Positions 51,401 through 59,994 are shown, numbered from the stretch's first letter. The stretch: 64,000 nucleotides of DNA from Pyronema omphalodes (GCA_024516155.1 JAJJXM010000066.1:62001-126000); one strand, 5' to 3'. A program made the numbers and translations. Notes: generated from the letters alone by a model not told the origin.

Positions 51401-52197
51401 AATTCGAGGTAGTCGTGATACTCCTCGGGGATCATGTCTTTCAGTTCGTCGTCCGTGAGGGGGGGCTTGTCTTGTAGGGCGACGGTGATCTCGTCCAACG
51501 ATAGCGAGAACACTGTCAGGCTTTCGTCTTCTACCATTTCCTTGAAGTCGGAGATGGTTAGACTTGAGATCTCTATTGGGGGTTCGTCCGGGGGGTCGGG
51601 GACCGAGTCTTCCAACTCCGGCAAGGGGTTTGTGTCGGGCTCGTGGACAGCGGGAGGGGGCCTCGAGTCCAGGACCTCGACACCGGTTGTGCTTACAGGC
51701 AACGGGGTGCAGTTCCTTAGGCAGTATTGGGAGTCGAAGCTTACAGTGTTGGAACTGAAGCTTATTGTTACATCGTGTTTTTTCAACCAGGGGATACCCA
51801 ACACCACCGGGTAGTGACCCAGCTTGGTGACAAACATAGGAAGGGTTTCCGAGTGACCGTTGATGGTACACTCTACTTGGGCGAGGTGTGTTATCTTTCC
51901 TGAGGATATGGGGCGGCCGTCGATAACTTCGACCGTTCGGGCGGTGGATAGGGGGGTTAGGGGGAGTTTGTGATGGCGGGCGAAATTGCGGTCAACAAAG
52001 GCGATACCAGTGGCGCCGCAGTCAACGAGCGCTACTGTTTTCACGGAGCGGTTATTGGAAAACAAGGAACAGGAGAGGACAAGGTGTTTGCATTCTAACT
52101 TTCCAGTAAAACTTGCGCCCGATAATAGCAATGTATCAGCAATAATATTCCCACCAGCGGCAGAGCCATCTTCTTGCAGCTGGTTTATTCTTTTCCC
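48463..52197 (-). CDS. pol: Ty3-A copy 4 Pol polyprotein
   Basis: Read by -1 shift from gag; 1,222 residues counted from the TTG codon at 52131, though the frame is open upstream to the slippery site. Protease DCGATG at 37-42; RT about 300-480 with YLDD at 423-426; RNase H TDAS at 575-578 and YEIYDKELLA at 612; integrase zinc module 800-840; core D869, D929 and E965; GPF module near 1102; chromodomain 1160-1195 with FVDEIL, YLVKW and W1191. It copies and integrates the element; the chromodomain should steer it to marked chromatin. Odd: Gly661 for Arg in NRRQARW, Asp580 for Tyr in TDASDY and Tyr1079 for Asp in KPGDLVW, compared with the other copies. Any could lower activity. Confidence 0.93.
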   Translation of the reverse strand, partial: GKRINQLQEDGSAAGGNIIADTLLLSGASFTGKLECKHLVLSCSLFSNNRSVKTVALVDCGATGIAFVDRNFARHHKLPLTPLSTARTVEVIDGRPISSGKITHLAQVECTINGHSETLPMFVTKLGHYPVVLGIPWLKKHDVTISFSSNTVSFDSQYCLRNCTPLPVSTTGVEVLDSRPPPAVHEPDTNPLPELEDSVPDPPDEPPIEISSLTISDFKEMVEDESLTVFSLSLDEITVALQDKPPLTDDELKDMIPEEYHDYLELFKEVNAKELPPHRPYDHKIPLKEGFVPPFGPLYSLSRNELQTLKTWLDENLEKGFIQRSQSPAASPILFVKKSDGSLRLCVDYRRLNEGTEKNRYPLPLIQETMMNLSKAQYFTTLDVRSAYNLIRMAEGEEWKTAFRTRYGLFESKVMPFGLTNAPADFQAFINDVLRPYLDQFCTAYLDDILVFSETKSDHTSHVRKILERLKQEKLHLKPEKCKFAKAEVQYLGYNIGRDGARMMDSKVATVRDWKEPTNLKQVQEFLGFANFYRRFIKDYSKVVSPLTALTKKKDGKAIPFIWGKDQQSAFDRLKDAFTSAPILKHFDYEKPIVVETDASDDVSAGVLSQYDDDNVLHPVAFYSKKHSPTECNYEIYDKELLAIVRCFEEWRPHLEGSAFPIKVLTDHKNLEYFMTTKLLNRGQARWSEFLSRFNFVITYRPGTLGGKPDALTRRAADLPEEGDERILANQQAVLKPQNFQLCMTPPMKLAPSEVDLLFTEGYKTDSFPNRVLGMLEDGTQICKDISLADCSVLENRLYYRDCLYVPALDKLRLKLLQDHHDPPTMGHPGRAKTFELLARNYYWPSMRKDVDQFVRNCHTCKRTKATRHAPYGTLKPLPVPHHPWQNISVDFVTGLPTSEGFDAICAIVCRLTKQRHLVPCHSTIDAEGFAQLFLGNVFKLHGLPDTVVSDRGPQFVAHFWKHLANCMGIEIATSTAFHPQTDGQTERINAVTEQYLRPYVCYLQDDWKKFLPLAEFAANNQVSDTTSLSPFYAIYGRHPKCSFEVEIRTDNPEEVKANEVAERMSHIHDVLRSEMKYAQARHIEAADNSRLPAPVFKPGYLVWLDARNLRTRRPSKKLENKHLGPFTVLRPIGSHAYELDIPETMKHHRTFPVSLLNPAPSDPLPGQIIPPPLPVVVDGEEEWFVDEILDSRWSRGNLQYLVKWTGHDSPTWEPETNLSETEAAERFHQLYPDKPSPLVGTRA

Positions 52198-53143
52198 GAC
52201 ACTTCTTCTTCAGCATCCACTAATTCCACGCTCGCCACTTTAACATTCGTCTTGGCGGGGCACGACGCAGCCATGTGGCCGAGGCCACCGCAGTAGAGGC
52301 AACGTCCTTCTGATAGGCGGGTCGCGCGCTCCTGTGCCGACAGTTTCTGACGGGGTCCCTGGGCCGGGGTTTGCTTGCTGGAGGAGGCGGTGGTGGCTTG
52401 GGTAGCGGGGGTGGGGCGACTGGTGGTGGGGGTGGCGGTGGTAGTGGTCTTAACTTGGCCGCGGTTGGTACGCAGCTTGCGGAGGTTTTCAAGTGCTCTT
52501 AATTGGGAGTCCAATTTTTGACACTGTTCGACGAATTTGTGCATCGTGGTGGTGGGCGGGGCACCAACCAACTCTTCGTGTAGCTCCAGGGACAGGCCGT
52601 TACGCAGGGCATCCATGGTGGCGGCTTCGTCCCAGCCTAACTCTGCGACTAGGCGGGAGAACTCTGCATAGTAGTCCGAAAATTCGCGGTTGTTCTGTCG
52701 GAGATTTTGTAGTTTGAAACGAGCCGTTGCGCGCTCGTCCGGGTCTCCAAAGGTACGCTGTAAAATTTTAATGACGTCCTCGACGTCGTTGAGAGCCCAG
52801 CGGTTGCCGTTTTCCTTGATATAAGGAAGAATCTGATCCAGGGCGCGTCCGCGGAGGCGGCCCATGGCGTAAGAAATCCGTTTATGGACGGTCGGGAAAC
52901 GTAGTTCATCGCTCACTAACTTGATGCGAAGCAAGGAGACAAAGCGGCGGAGGTCCTCCCTGTTGGACCCGTCGAAGGTTGGCGGATCCGAGATTTTGTC
53001 TCCGATCACGTGGATGCCGGGGGAGGCGAGTAGCGCGTTGATGAGTTCACGCTGGCGGGTGAGCTCTTTCTCGTAGTAGTGGATTTCATTTGTATCGGCT
53101 TGTTCCTCCGGGGTTAGGAGGATCTCGGGGTCACGGGGGGGGG
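52185..53143 (-). CDS. gag: Ty3-A copy 4 gag (capsid and nucleocapsid frame)
   Basis: Open from the C-run at 53135-53143 to the stop at 52185. It starts with DPEILLTPEEQ and a helical stretch, then DPPTFDGSNREDLRRF, the capsid core with FSDYYAEFSRLVAELGW, a Thr/Pro-rich linker and the zinc knuckle CLYCGGLGHMAASC near 52255-52300. The GTG at 53009 is not a credible start, because the conserved frame continues upstream. N-terminal residues probably come from ORF2 by a -1 shift on the C-run. The frame ends in G GGA AAA GAA TAA. Confidence 0.88.
52191..52197 (-). promoter_or_regulatory. -1 frameshift heptamer, Ty3-A gag/pol
   Basis: G GGA AAA in the gag frame, one codon before the stop. Copies 1 and 2 have A GGA AAA and T GGA AAA, so only this copy has the full motif. 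Confidence 0.75.
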
Positions 53144-53530
53144 TCTTGGGATTGGTGCGATTATCGCGGGGGCGGGGGCTGCGGCTGCGGCTGTGGTAGA
53201 GGGTGCGGCGGCTCGCGGTGCTGGTTCTGGGCCGTTCGGGTAGACCTGGACGGAGCCAGTCTGGATCACGACAGGGGGAATGGGGGCAGGGGTGGGAGCT
53301 TCCGGAGCGCGAGAGGCGACAGGGCTGGATACCCGAGTGCTGTTACGGGAGCCGGGGGTTTCCGCGAGGTCGTTTAAGAGATAACCCGTGGGGTGGTCCT
53401 GAGCGTCTAAGATGGATTGTGCGAGTTGTTTGGTAAAGGTGAGCGGTTCATGGCCGTCAGGGAATTGGGTCATGGCGGCGGCGTTCACAATTTGTTGCCA
53501 GTGTCCTTCGTCAATAAGTTTAATATGCAT
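53114..53530 (-). CDS. Ty3-A copy 4 leader ORF2 (Gag N-terminal part)
   Basis: 138 residues from ATG 53530. Residues 1-60 (MHIKLIDEGHWQQIVNAAAM, then FTKQLAQSILDAQDHP and GYLLNDLAE) are well conserved among copies. The rest is Pro/Ala/Thr-rich. It ends 21 bases past the 9-base C-run. Slipping back one base on that run would enter the capsid frame with no stop. The phase is kept in all three copies that have the run (9, 9 and 18 C), which is against a chance frame break. Confidence 0.7.
   Translation of the reverse strand: MHIKLIDEGHWQQIVNAAAMTQFPDGHEPLTFTKQLAQSILDAQDHPTGYLLNDLAETPGSRNSTRVSSPVASRAPEAPTPAPIPPVVIQTGSVQVYPNGPEPAPRAAAPSTTAAAAAPAPAIIAPIPRPPPVTPRSS
53135..53143 (-). promoter_or_regulatory. 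C-run, possible slippage site between ORF2 and gag
   Basis: Nine C on the sense strand, read CCC CCC CCC GTG in the ORF2 frame; a -1 slip gives CCC CGT GAC, the capsid frame. Ribosomal or polymerase slippage would both work. Confidence 0.5.
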
Positions 53531-53762
53531 TCTGGCGGGCTCTGAGGATTGGCTTGAGTCTGATGGTGCGGCGGATGTGCTCCTGATAAGTGTAGTCCTG
53601 GAGTTGCCAGCGGACCACAAGGTAGCAGTTATTTTCTGCTCGTCGGATGGTTCTTCGCACTGCGCCAGCGAATCTGTCGGGGATCCCAAAGGTTTCGTGT
53701 AAGGTGTGCGTTTCAAGAGCTTGTTTTAGTGCGTAGGTCCAGGCAGAACCGGTGCGGTTCAT
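53520..53762 (-). CDS. Ty3-A copy 4 leader ORF1
   Basis: 80 residues beginning MNRTGSAWTYALKQ, with its ATG 36 bases from the LTR. No known domain. Composition is basic with several Tyr and Trp; the core motif is YLVVRWQLQDYTYQEHIR. Its TAA overlaps the ORF2 ATG (ATGCATATTAA), a layout suited to termination and re-initiation. It may be a small product or a regulator of gag translation. Confidence 0.6.
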   Translation of the reverse strand: MNRTGSAWTYALKQALETHTLHETFGIPDRFAGAVRRTIRRAENNCYLVVRWQLQDYTYQEHIRRTIRLKPILRARQNAY

Positions 53763-53786
53763 GCGTGTCGGTTGAATGGTTAATCG

Positions 53787-53795
53787 ATCGAACGT
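53787..53795 (-). promoter_or_regulatory. Ty3-A self-priming site (predicted)
   Basis: ACGTTCGAT in the transcript, two bases from the 5' LTR. Complementary over 9 bases to ATCGAACGT in the LTR (54015-54007). No tRNA 3'-end complement (TGG...) is present. Confidence 0.65.
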
Positions 53796-53797
53796 AA

Positions 53798-54313
53798 TGT
53801 CAGGGACACGAGAACGGACGTTCAAGGGACACACTGAACACTACCGGCAAGAGGGACTAGGCAGGTTCCGGGACGGGGAACGGCAGGACAAGGACCGAAG
53901 TGCTCGTCAGACGGACGGCACACGAAACAGGGACAGGGACAAGGACAAGAGTGACGTAGGACTTGAGAGAAGAAATCTTATATTAGGAGCAAGGAGAAGA
54001 CACAAGACGTTCGATGGAGAATCTCGACAACGGGGAGGCAAGCCTCCTTATGTACAAAGGGGCGGCCAGCACTCTTGCTGGGCCGTCATACAATCATCGC
54101 TACATGAGCTTCCGTTCTCCATCGATTCAACTGCGACGCCACAGCTCTCCAGCTCGTGGTACGTCATCCATCATCAATCAGTCTCTCAGTCAACATGGCA
54201 CGGCACACACAACAACACAACAACACAACGGCAACACAACGGCACGATGTCGATCAACAACTACGACAACATGATGACGCAACACAACGGCTCGTCAGCC
54301 GTGTGCCGTGACA
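53798..54313 (-). repeat. Ty3-A copy 4, 5' LTR
   Basis: 516 bp, partner of 47936-48451, followed by the GTTCC duplication. Confidence 0.95.
54007..54054 (-). promoter_or_regulatory. Ty3-A promoter core and predicted transcript start
   Basis: On the sense strand TACATAAG (54054-54047) is followed 39 bases later by ATCGAACGT (54015-54007), the primer segment. About 30 bases further is CTAATATAAG; in copy 2 the same place reads AATAAA, a polyadenylation-type signal. Confidence 0.55.
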
Positions 54314-54748
54314 GTTCCGTCGTCCGGAGTTTGTTTTAGAGTTGTCAAACCGAGCCTCGAGTTTAAGCCACATGTCGCGTGGGTTGTCGAGTCCAGTGAT
54401 AACCCTGCGACAGGTGATATCGCAGTGATCGAATATAATCTGGGTGGCTCTGGCCGCCCTTTCATGGAAGTACTGGAGATCCCTCGCAGCCTGTTGACTG
54501 GTGCCGCCAGGAGGGCGCGTCTCCTTGCCGTTTACGATAGTCCAGGCGCTTTTCCCAGCCAAGATGAAGTGGATGGGGTCCTTCCATTGAGCATAATTGG
54601 CCACCGTCAGAATGGGGCACTTAAGGACAGTTGGTTCCTGGACCTCGTCGGACATCGTAGGAGAGTGATTAAAATTAAGGGGGGAAGAGAAAGAATATAT
54701 AGAATCTATAACTAGTAACGGGTAAAGATAAGTGTAGCGGTTACGCAA

Positions 54749-54760
54749 GGGCTCATAACC
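54749..54760 (-). promoter_or_regulatory. copia primer-binding site (initiator tRNA-Met anticodon arm)
   Basis: GGTTATGAGCCC in the transcript, directly next to the 5' LTR. Its complement GGGCTCATAACC is the anticodon stem-loop of eukaryotic initiator tRNA-Met (CAU flanked by GGGCU and AACC). Drosophila copia and yeast Ty5 are known to use a cleaved half of this tRNA. Confidence 0.8.
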
Positions 54761-54922
54761 TGTCGAAGGTCACACAGGCACGAGGAGAAGAAGAAAGTGG
54801 AGGTGGTGACCGAATGTATTAACGAGCGTAAAGAGTCAAGACATGGACGGGCAAGCGAGTGCCTATACATAGAGAGTGGTCCACCTCCACCTAAGCACTA
54901 GGGCCGTAGGCGCACTTCAACA
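54761..54922 (-). repeat. copia 5' LTR
   Basis: 162 bp, same ends as 43104-43265 with a few differences; followed by GGATC. Confidence 0.88.
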
Positions 54923-56098
54923 GGATCAACGGATGATGATGGCGGAGACAGAGGGAAGAGATGGGGTTTTTTATAGACTTTCGTCTATAAGTTCGGCCAG
55001 CTTTCCTTGGGGAACCAACTGCCAAACTGAGCTTAGCAGATAAGACATGGCTTAATGCTGTGACGCATCTGCTGAGGCTTGCATCATGCTAAGCGCGCAA
55101 TTAAATCAATTGCTCACTTGCCTAATGCTCGCCCTGGTCAGATTAATCGTTGAAATAGCTCACCGTACTACCACACCTTCCAATGAGGGGCTGGGGTAAT
55201 CGTCATACCGGAGGGCAACTCCGTCTGACTGCATCATGCATTAACTTCTGTGATAATGACGCATGAGTCATTTATCGAATCAGTCGCACCCTAACCCTAA
55301 GATCCCCCCAGAGAATCTTGATTGCAAGTAGAGGTCACTGACATCATAAGGCATCCTCATGCCCTACCGCAGTGGATTACGCCGTCACATTCCTGTGTGA
55401 TGTCATAAAAGCCCCGCCTGCGCGCACTCGCGCGCAGCCACACTGAGGTATGGATGCAAACGCCGTATTGTTTCCAAGTTGGCAGCTCTAGGCCCAAGGA
55501 CGCGTCATATCAGTTTCATCAAACAGGTTTCCTGAGTAAGGTTCCCTGCGGGACGTCGTCTCATGCTGATGCACTGTTGACCCTTGTTCTGCAGTCCACT
55601 CCTGTTGGCTGACGAGACTTGGCCTTATCTCTCGCCTCACTGTTCACGCAACTAGTAACAAAGGATGAAACTTTTAATCCGCATCTTCATCTTCCTGGAA
55701 TCCCCTGTTCCTATGCAGCCCCTATTGTAGCCGTGTATTGCTGAACCCTGCTCAGGTATAAGGAGGTGACTGTTCGTCGTCTTCTTCGTTCTCCATAAGT
55801 GTCCTTTGTGGTTGTCTCAAGGGTAAGTCGACACCCTTGAGGTAAGTGTTCCTTTCTCCCTCTCCGTCCTGAGTCGTCCCAAACTGACAGTGAATAATAG
55901 TTTCCGATGCCTCGGGCCAGGATCCTCTGGACGTCCTCTTGGAAAGTGACGAATCACGTGACGTGGCCAGCCGGAGCTCCTCTGGGGGTTCCGGCCCGGG
56001 AAACTGACTTAATCATTCATTCTCCTGTCGAGTTTGCCATATTCTCCATAGCGTTATATATGATACCTATTCTGTTTTCACACATTATAGGGTGTGAT
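54923..56098 (-). repeat. Ty3-B copy 3, 5' LTR, remainder
   Basis: Continues 42888-43103 after the copia insertion. Includes TTTTTTATAGAC (TATA box on the minus strand, near 54970) and the CTCAAGGGT / ACCCTTGAG inverted repeat near 55815. It ends GGTGTGAT, where GGTGTGACA is expected, so the last bases have mutated. More diverged than copies 1 and 2. Confidence 0.85.
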
Positions 56099-56351
56099 GA
56101 ATCTGATGATGTCGTCATGGCCGGCAATTGACTGTGGGCTTTCCGGGGGTCCGTAGTAGGAGGTGGTGCGATGTTCTGTTTGTCGAACGGTGGTCTCTTC
56201 ATATCGGCAGTTGGAAGGTGCGTTTGCAAAGATAAGGTTGCTGGTGATAACTGCCCCAGCAGGTAGTTAACTCCTTATCTCCTTTGGCCGACTAGAGACC
56301 GCTGTCGTATTATGTTATTCGGCTTATCCGGTTTCCGCCGTCGGTCAGGCA
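56099..56351. other. Unrecognised sequence between elements
   Basis: About 250 bases between the Ty3-B LTR and Ty3-D. A short minus-strand frame (MKRPPFDKQNIAPPP...) starts here and runs into the LTR; I do not recognise it. It could be old flanking DNA or the remains of another element. Confidence 0.4.
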
Positions 56352-57028
56352 TGTCACAACGCTCCCGTGACATGCTTCTAGCCTCGGCCGTCACCACCAT
56401 AAGGCGCTAGGTTGTTACCATCACCCTAGCAACCTGCTACGCAATACTGGGGTAATAGGGATAAGTCAAGGGGCTGGGCCCCTTGCCGGGGATCTTCATA
56501 GGTTAGGTAGTGTTTGTTATTTAGTATTATTTTAGGTATCACGGCGGTTAGGCAAATGTTGGAATCTTTTGTGTATTATTTCTTTGTTATGTTACTTGGA
56601 ATTACGGCGGTTAGCAAGGTAGTCAACTTTTGGTATGTATTGTTTCTTGGTTATGTTATTTGGAATTACGGCGGTTGGCAGTGGTGGGGAATGTTGGTCA
56701 TGTATTTAGTTTATCACAGCGGTTACCATTGGAGCATTCTGGGCAGGCGGAGAATGCTGAGTCACAGGTCATGGAGGAACAAGTATAAGAGGAGGGAATT
56801 TGTACATAGTTCATTTTCTTCACACAATCAAGTTTCTATTTACTACAATCGTATCTACAAAAGTCCGCTTGTGGCATTTCCATCTCTCCCAAACTCACCT
56901 GTGATTTCCCCTGGCAAAAGCGTTGCCCATCCTGAACCTCCAAGCCTGACCCAAGCCGCCGCGGCCCCGCCCTTCGCCTCAACCCCGCGCTGCCTGTCGT
57001 CAGTAAGCCGTAGATATGGATTCTGATA
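56352..57028 (+). repeat. Ty3-D 5' LTR
   Basis: Starts TGTCACAACGC, ends GGATTCTGATA (TGACA expected). The first 110 bases keep, in one frame, residues resembling the LTR-encoded tail of Ty3-C ORF3 (RDMLL, VTT, VTITL), with one stop. TATAAG near 56784 and ACACAATCAAG near 56822 match the promoter and primer segment of Ty3-C; the inner neighbour TTTCATTGCGT is partly complementary (8 of 10). Confidence 0.75.
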
Positions 57029-57100
57029 TTTCATTGCGTACTGTGTACGACACACAACGCGGAACGTAAGGCTGAAAAAACCCATAGATAGACGCAAACA

Positions 57101-58159
57101 GTGGCGTCCTTTCAGTTAAAAGAGCTCGGAGAACATATCGAACAAGCACCGACCGGATCGGCAAGCCCAGTGCCCCCCGAGCAACCATCCAGACCGCAGA
57201 GCCACGAATCCCCCGAACTTCCCCATACCTCCACAGACGACCCCGTGGAAATGGCGACCCCGGCAGGACCAGCACTTGTCACTCCGGTCACAATGACCCA
57301 GGAACAGCTGAACCAGATCCTCATCCAACTCCATCGACCCTCGACAAACAGTAACCCCAAGGTGGAAGACCCGGAGTTGTACTATGGGGAAAGGACCAAG
57401 CTTAGAGCGTTCCTTACGCAATGCGAACTGAAGTTCAATTGCGAAGGGAATAGGTTCGATACCGAACAGAAAAAGGTAAACTATGCGAGCTCCCGATTCA
57501 GAGGTAACACTTGGGCATGGATCGAGCCATCCATCAAGGAGGGGAAAAGCGTATACACAACCTGGGAGACCTTTAAGACTGCTGTCAGCAGGGCTTTCGG
57601 GGAAGCAGACTCCAAAGAAGTAGCAAGGAGAAGATTTAAGATGATCAGGCAGGGTGCTCGATCCGCCGCTGCATACTGGGCTGAATTTCAGAGAATCAAA
57701 TGCAACCTAAGATATAATGATCAGACCTCCATCGATCAATTCCGTGATGGACTGAACACCGATGTCCAGCGACAGTTAGCACTCCTCGACGAACGACCAA
57801 CGGACCTCACGGAATTCGGCAACAAGGCTATAGCGTTGGACAACCGACTATTCAATCTGCGGACACTGAGGACCCGATACGAACTTCAGTTCTATCACCA
57901 CCCACACCTTAAGGGGCAGGGACACGTCGCTCGACCCATCCACCCTGAACCGATACAATGAGATTCCACTCGTCGACCGAGACCAAGCGATAGAATTGTG
58001 GGGGATAGGCGAAAACAGAATAACGAATGTTTTAATTGCGCAAAGGTGGGTCACTACGCTGCACAGTGCCCAAGTAAGAAGTTGTACCGGGCGGCGGAAG
58101 CTACATTAGCAGAAGAAGGACTTGGGGAGACGTCGGGAAAAGAAAGTCCCGAGGAATAA
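57101..58159 (+). pseudogene. gag: Ty3-D gag (GUG start, one stop)
   Basis: Begins GTG GCG TCC TTT in a strong context (ACA GTG G), aligned with the GTG start of Ty3-C Gag; no ATG lies in the leader. Capsid segment ELYYGERTKLRAFLTQCELKF and AAYWAEFQRI. A TGA at 57959-57961 breaks the frame, after which it continues to the knuckle CFNCAKVGHYAAQC and ends ...GGA AAA GAA AGT CCC GAG GAA TAA. Without the stop it would be 352 residues, close to Ty3-C. Confidence 0.85.
58135..58141 (+). promoter_or_regulatory. -1 frameshift heptamer, Ty3-D gag/pol
   Basis: G GGA AAA in the gag frame, 18 bases before the stop, the same place as in Ty3-C, despite decay of the surrounding genes. Confidence 0.7.
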
Positions 58160-59994
58160 GAGAAAATGGAGGATTCCTGGGGCAACTGTCGCCCACCAGG
58201 TCAACCACGTCAGGGCCGGCAGATAGAATTTCAAGTGTAGGACCATACGGAAGAAACGAAAAGATTATCCTGCGAGTCAAGATAATAGGATGAAATAAGA
58301 AAGAATACCACACAACGGCCATGATCGATTGCGGGGCCACAGAGAATTTCATAGATCAAAAATATGCAAAACAGCAGGGATTGCCCTGCGCGAAAAGATT
58401 AACACCACGAAAGGTTCTCGCTGTGGACGGAGGCGAATTGGACGGGGGCCCTGTGCCACACGAAGCTATGGTGACCATGGTTATCAACGACCATAGGGAG
58501 GAAATTAGGCTCCACTGTATCACTAGTGGCAACGCACCAATCATTCTGGGACTGCCTTGGTTGCGGAAACACAATCCCAGCATCGACTGGAAGGAAGGAA
58601 AGATTGTGTTCAATTCTGAAAGATGCAGAAAGAACTACCTTCCTACTTCACCCCATGCCACGACCATACCAGAACGAGGGGCGGAAAAGGAATATAATTG
58701 ACAGATAAAGGAGGAAGCGGAGCACGCCTATGATATTGAAGCGCCGGAAGAGATGCTCCTCACCGATGAGGAAGATGAGCTGCAAATTCGGGAAATCTGG
58801 GGAGGAAGTATAGAGGAGGTCGAAGAAGAAGAAGTGGAAGAGTCGGAGGACGAGGATAAGGAAGGGGAACAGGGATCTAGGCACGTGGAATCCACCGAGG
58901 ACGACCCTGACGCAGCGCAATGCGCTTCGCGGCAACCCCCGCAAGCGCCGGCCAACCAGGAAGATCCAGGGCAATAGCAACTCGCTCCTGCCAAATCAAT
59001 TGACACCTCCGACAAATTTCAACTCGCCAGCACAATAACCGGAGTGGTGAAGAACAAACATGATCCACTGGAAGGAATAATACCAGCCGAATATACAGAT
59101 TACCTCTCCGTGTTCAGGGAAACAGAGGCGGTAGGCTCACCTCAGCACCGACATCATGATCACCACATTCCCCTGATGGAAGGGAAGATTCTGCCGTTTG
59201 GACCCCTCCGAGCCCTCGATGAGGAACGACTGCACGTAGTGAGGGATTACCTGGAGGACAATGACAAGCGGAGTTGGGTCCCACGATCGACGTCTCCGGT
59301 AGGAGCCCCAATCCATGTCGTAAAGAAAAAGGATGGTACCGTACGGTTATGCGTCGATTACCGACGACTCAACGAGATCACAATAAAGGATCGCACCCCA
59401 CTTCGGTTGATAGGGGAAGCACTGGATTGACTTTCCAATGCAAAGATCTATACGAAGTTGGATGTGCGGGATGCATATCACAACCTCCGAATAGCTACAG
59501 GGGACGAATGGAAGACTGCGTTCCGGACCAAGTACGGTCTATACGAATATTTGGTAACGCCATTCGGCTTAACAAATGCTCTGACATCTTTTCAACGCCG
59601 GATGACCGAAGTCCCAAGTGATGACCTCGATATCTTTTGCATCGCCTATCTCGACGACATATTCATTTACTGGGATAATATGGAAGAGCATTGGAAACAC
59701 GTCCGCATGGTCCGAGAGAGGTTAAGGGACGTAGGACTCACCTTGAAACCATCAAAATGTGAATTCCATACGAGAAAAACGGAATACCTGGGATATATCA
59801 TATCCCCCACGGGGTTGCAGATGGACCCTGAAAAAATTGAGGCGCTTAAGGGATGGAAGGAACCGGTAAATATGAAAGGAGTACAAAGTTTCCAGGGATT
59901 CGCCAATTTCTACCGTCGATTCATCCGGGATTTCAGCAGGATGACCATGCTATTGACACGATTGACAAGGAAGCAGGTACCCTGACAATGGAAC
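58160..59994 (+). pseudogene. pol: Ty3-D pol, 5' part
   Basis: Protease IDCGATENFID at 58324; acidic region 58750-58970 (EEVEEEEVEESEDEDKEGEQ) as in Ty3-C but without clear repeats; RT from 59044 with [19 protein letters not shown] near 59650 and FANFYRRFIRDFS near 59905. Stops at about 58699, 58975 and 59428 and near 59983. Cut by Ty3-E in the segment matching TWKWDD of Ty3-C. Strong similarity to Ty3-C shows it is a sister family. Confidence 0.85.

Larger units (their letters stand above)
47936..54313 (-). mobile_element. Ty3-A copy 4 (complete, near pristine)
   Basis: 6,378 bp with 516-bp LTRs differing at two positions by eye, and a perfect GTTCC duplication (47931-47935, 54314-54318). 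ORF1, ORF2, gag and pol are all open. It is the reference copy of the family in this window and the best candidate for a recently active one. It lies in copia gag. Confidence 0.95.
47358..54655 (-). pseudogene. gag: copia gag, split by Ty3-A copy 4
   Basis: N-terminal exon-like part 54314-54655, starting at MSDEVQEP; C-terminal part 47358-47935. The reading frame is continuous across the GTTCC duplication when the Ty3-A element is removed. Copia-type Gag features: NYAQWKDPI near the start, a UBN2-like region with MWLKLEARF, the zinc knuckle CDHCKRSSHNTKEC, and a second knuckle-like HYCTKKGHVSTEC with its first Cys lost. An in-frame TGA at 47358 separates it from the protease. Confidence 0.82.
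43104..54922 (-). mobile_element. copia element (decayed, split by Ty3-A copy 4)
   Basis: Ty1/copia order on the minus strand: gag, protease, integrase, RT, RNase H. Short 162-bp LTRs at 43104-43265 and 54761-54922 (TGTCGAAGG...CAACA). The target duplication is nearly perfect: CGATC (43099-43103) and GGATC (54923-54927), with GGATC the original bases in Ty3-B LTRs. Stops and a frameshift in pol show it is inactive. Without the 6.4-kb Ty3-A insert it is about 5.4 kb. Confidence 0.9.
56352..59994 (+). mobile_element. Ty3-D (decayed, 5' part)
   Basis: A plus-strand relative of Ty3-C with a 5' LTR at 56352-57028, gag, and pol up to the start of RNase H. It is interrupted by Ty3-E at 59994; its remainder lies outside the window. 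Stops occur in gag and several places in pol. Confidence 0.85.

Noticed and set aside
52185..53009. Ty3-A Gag starting at the GTG at 53009
   Set aside because: The conserved frame and sequence continue upstream to the C-run in all copies, so the GTG is an internal codon. This differs from Ty3-C, where an in-frame stop lies close upstream and the leader lacks ATG.
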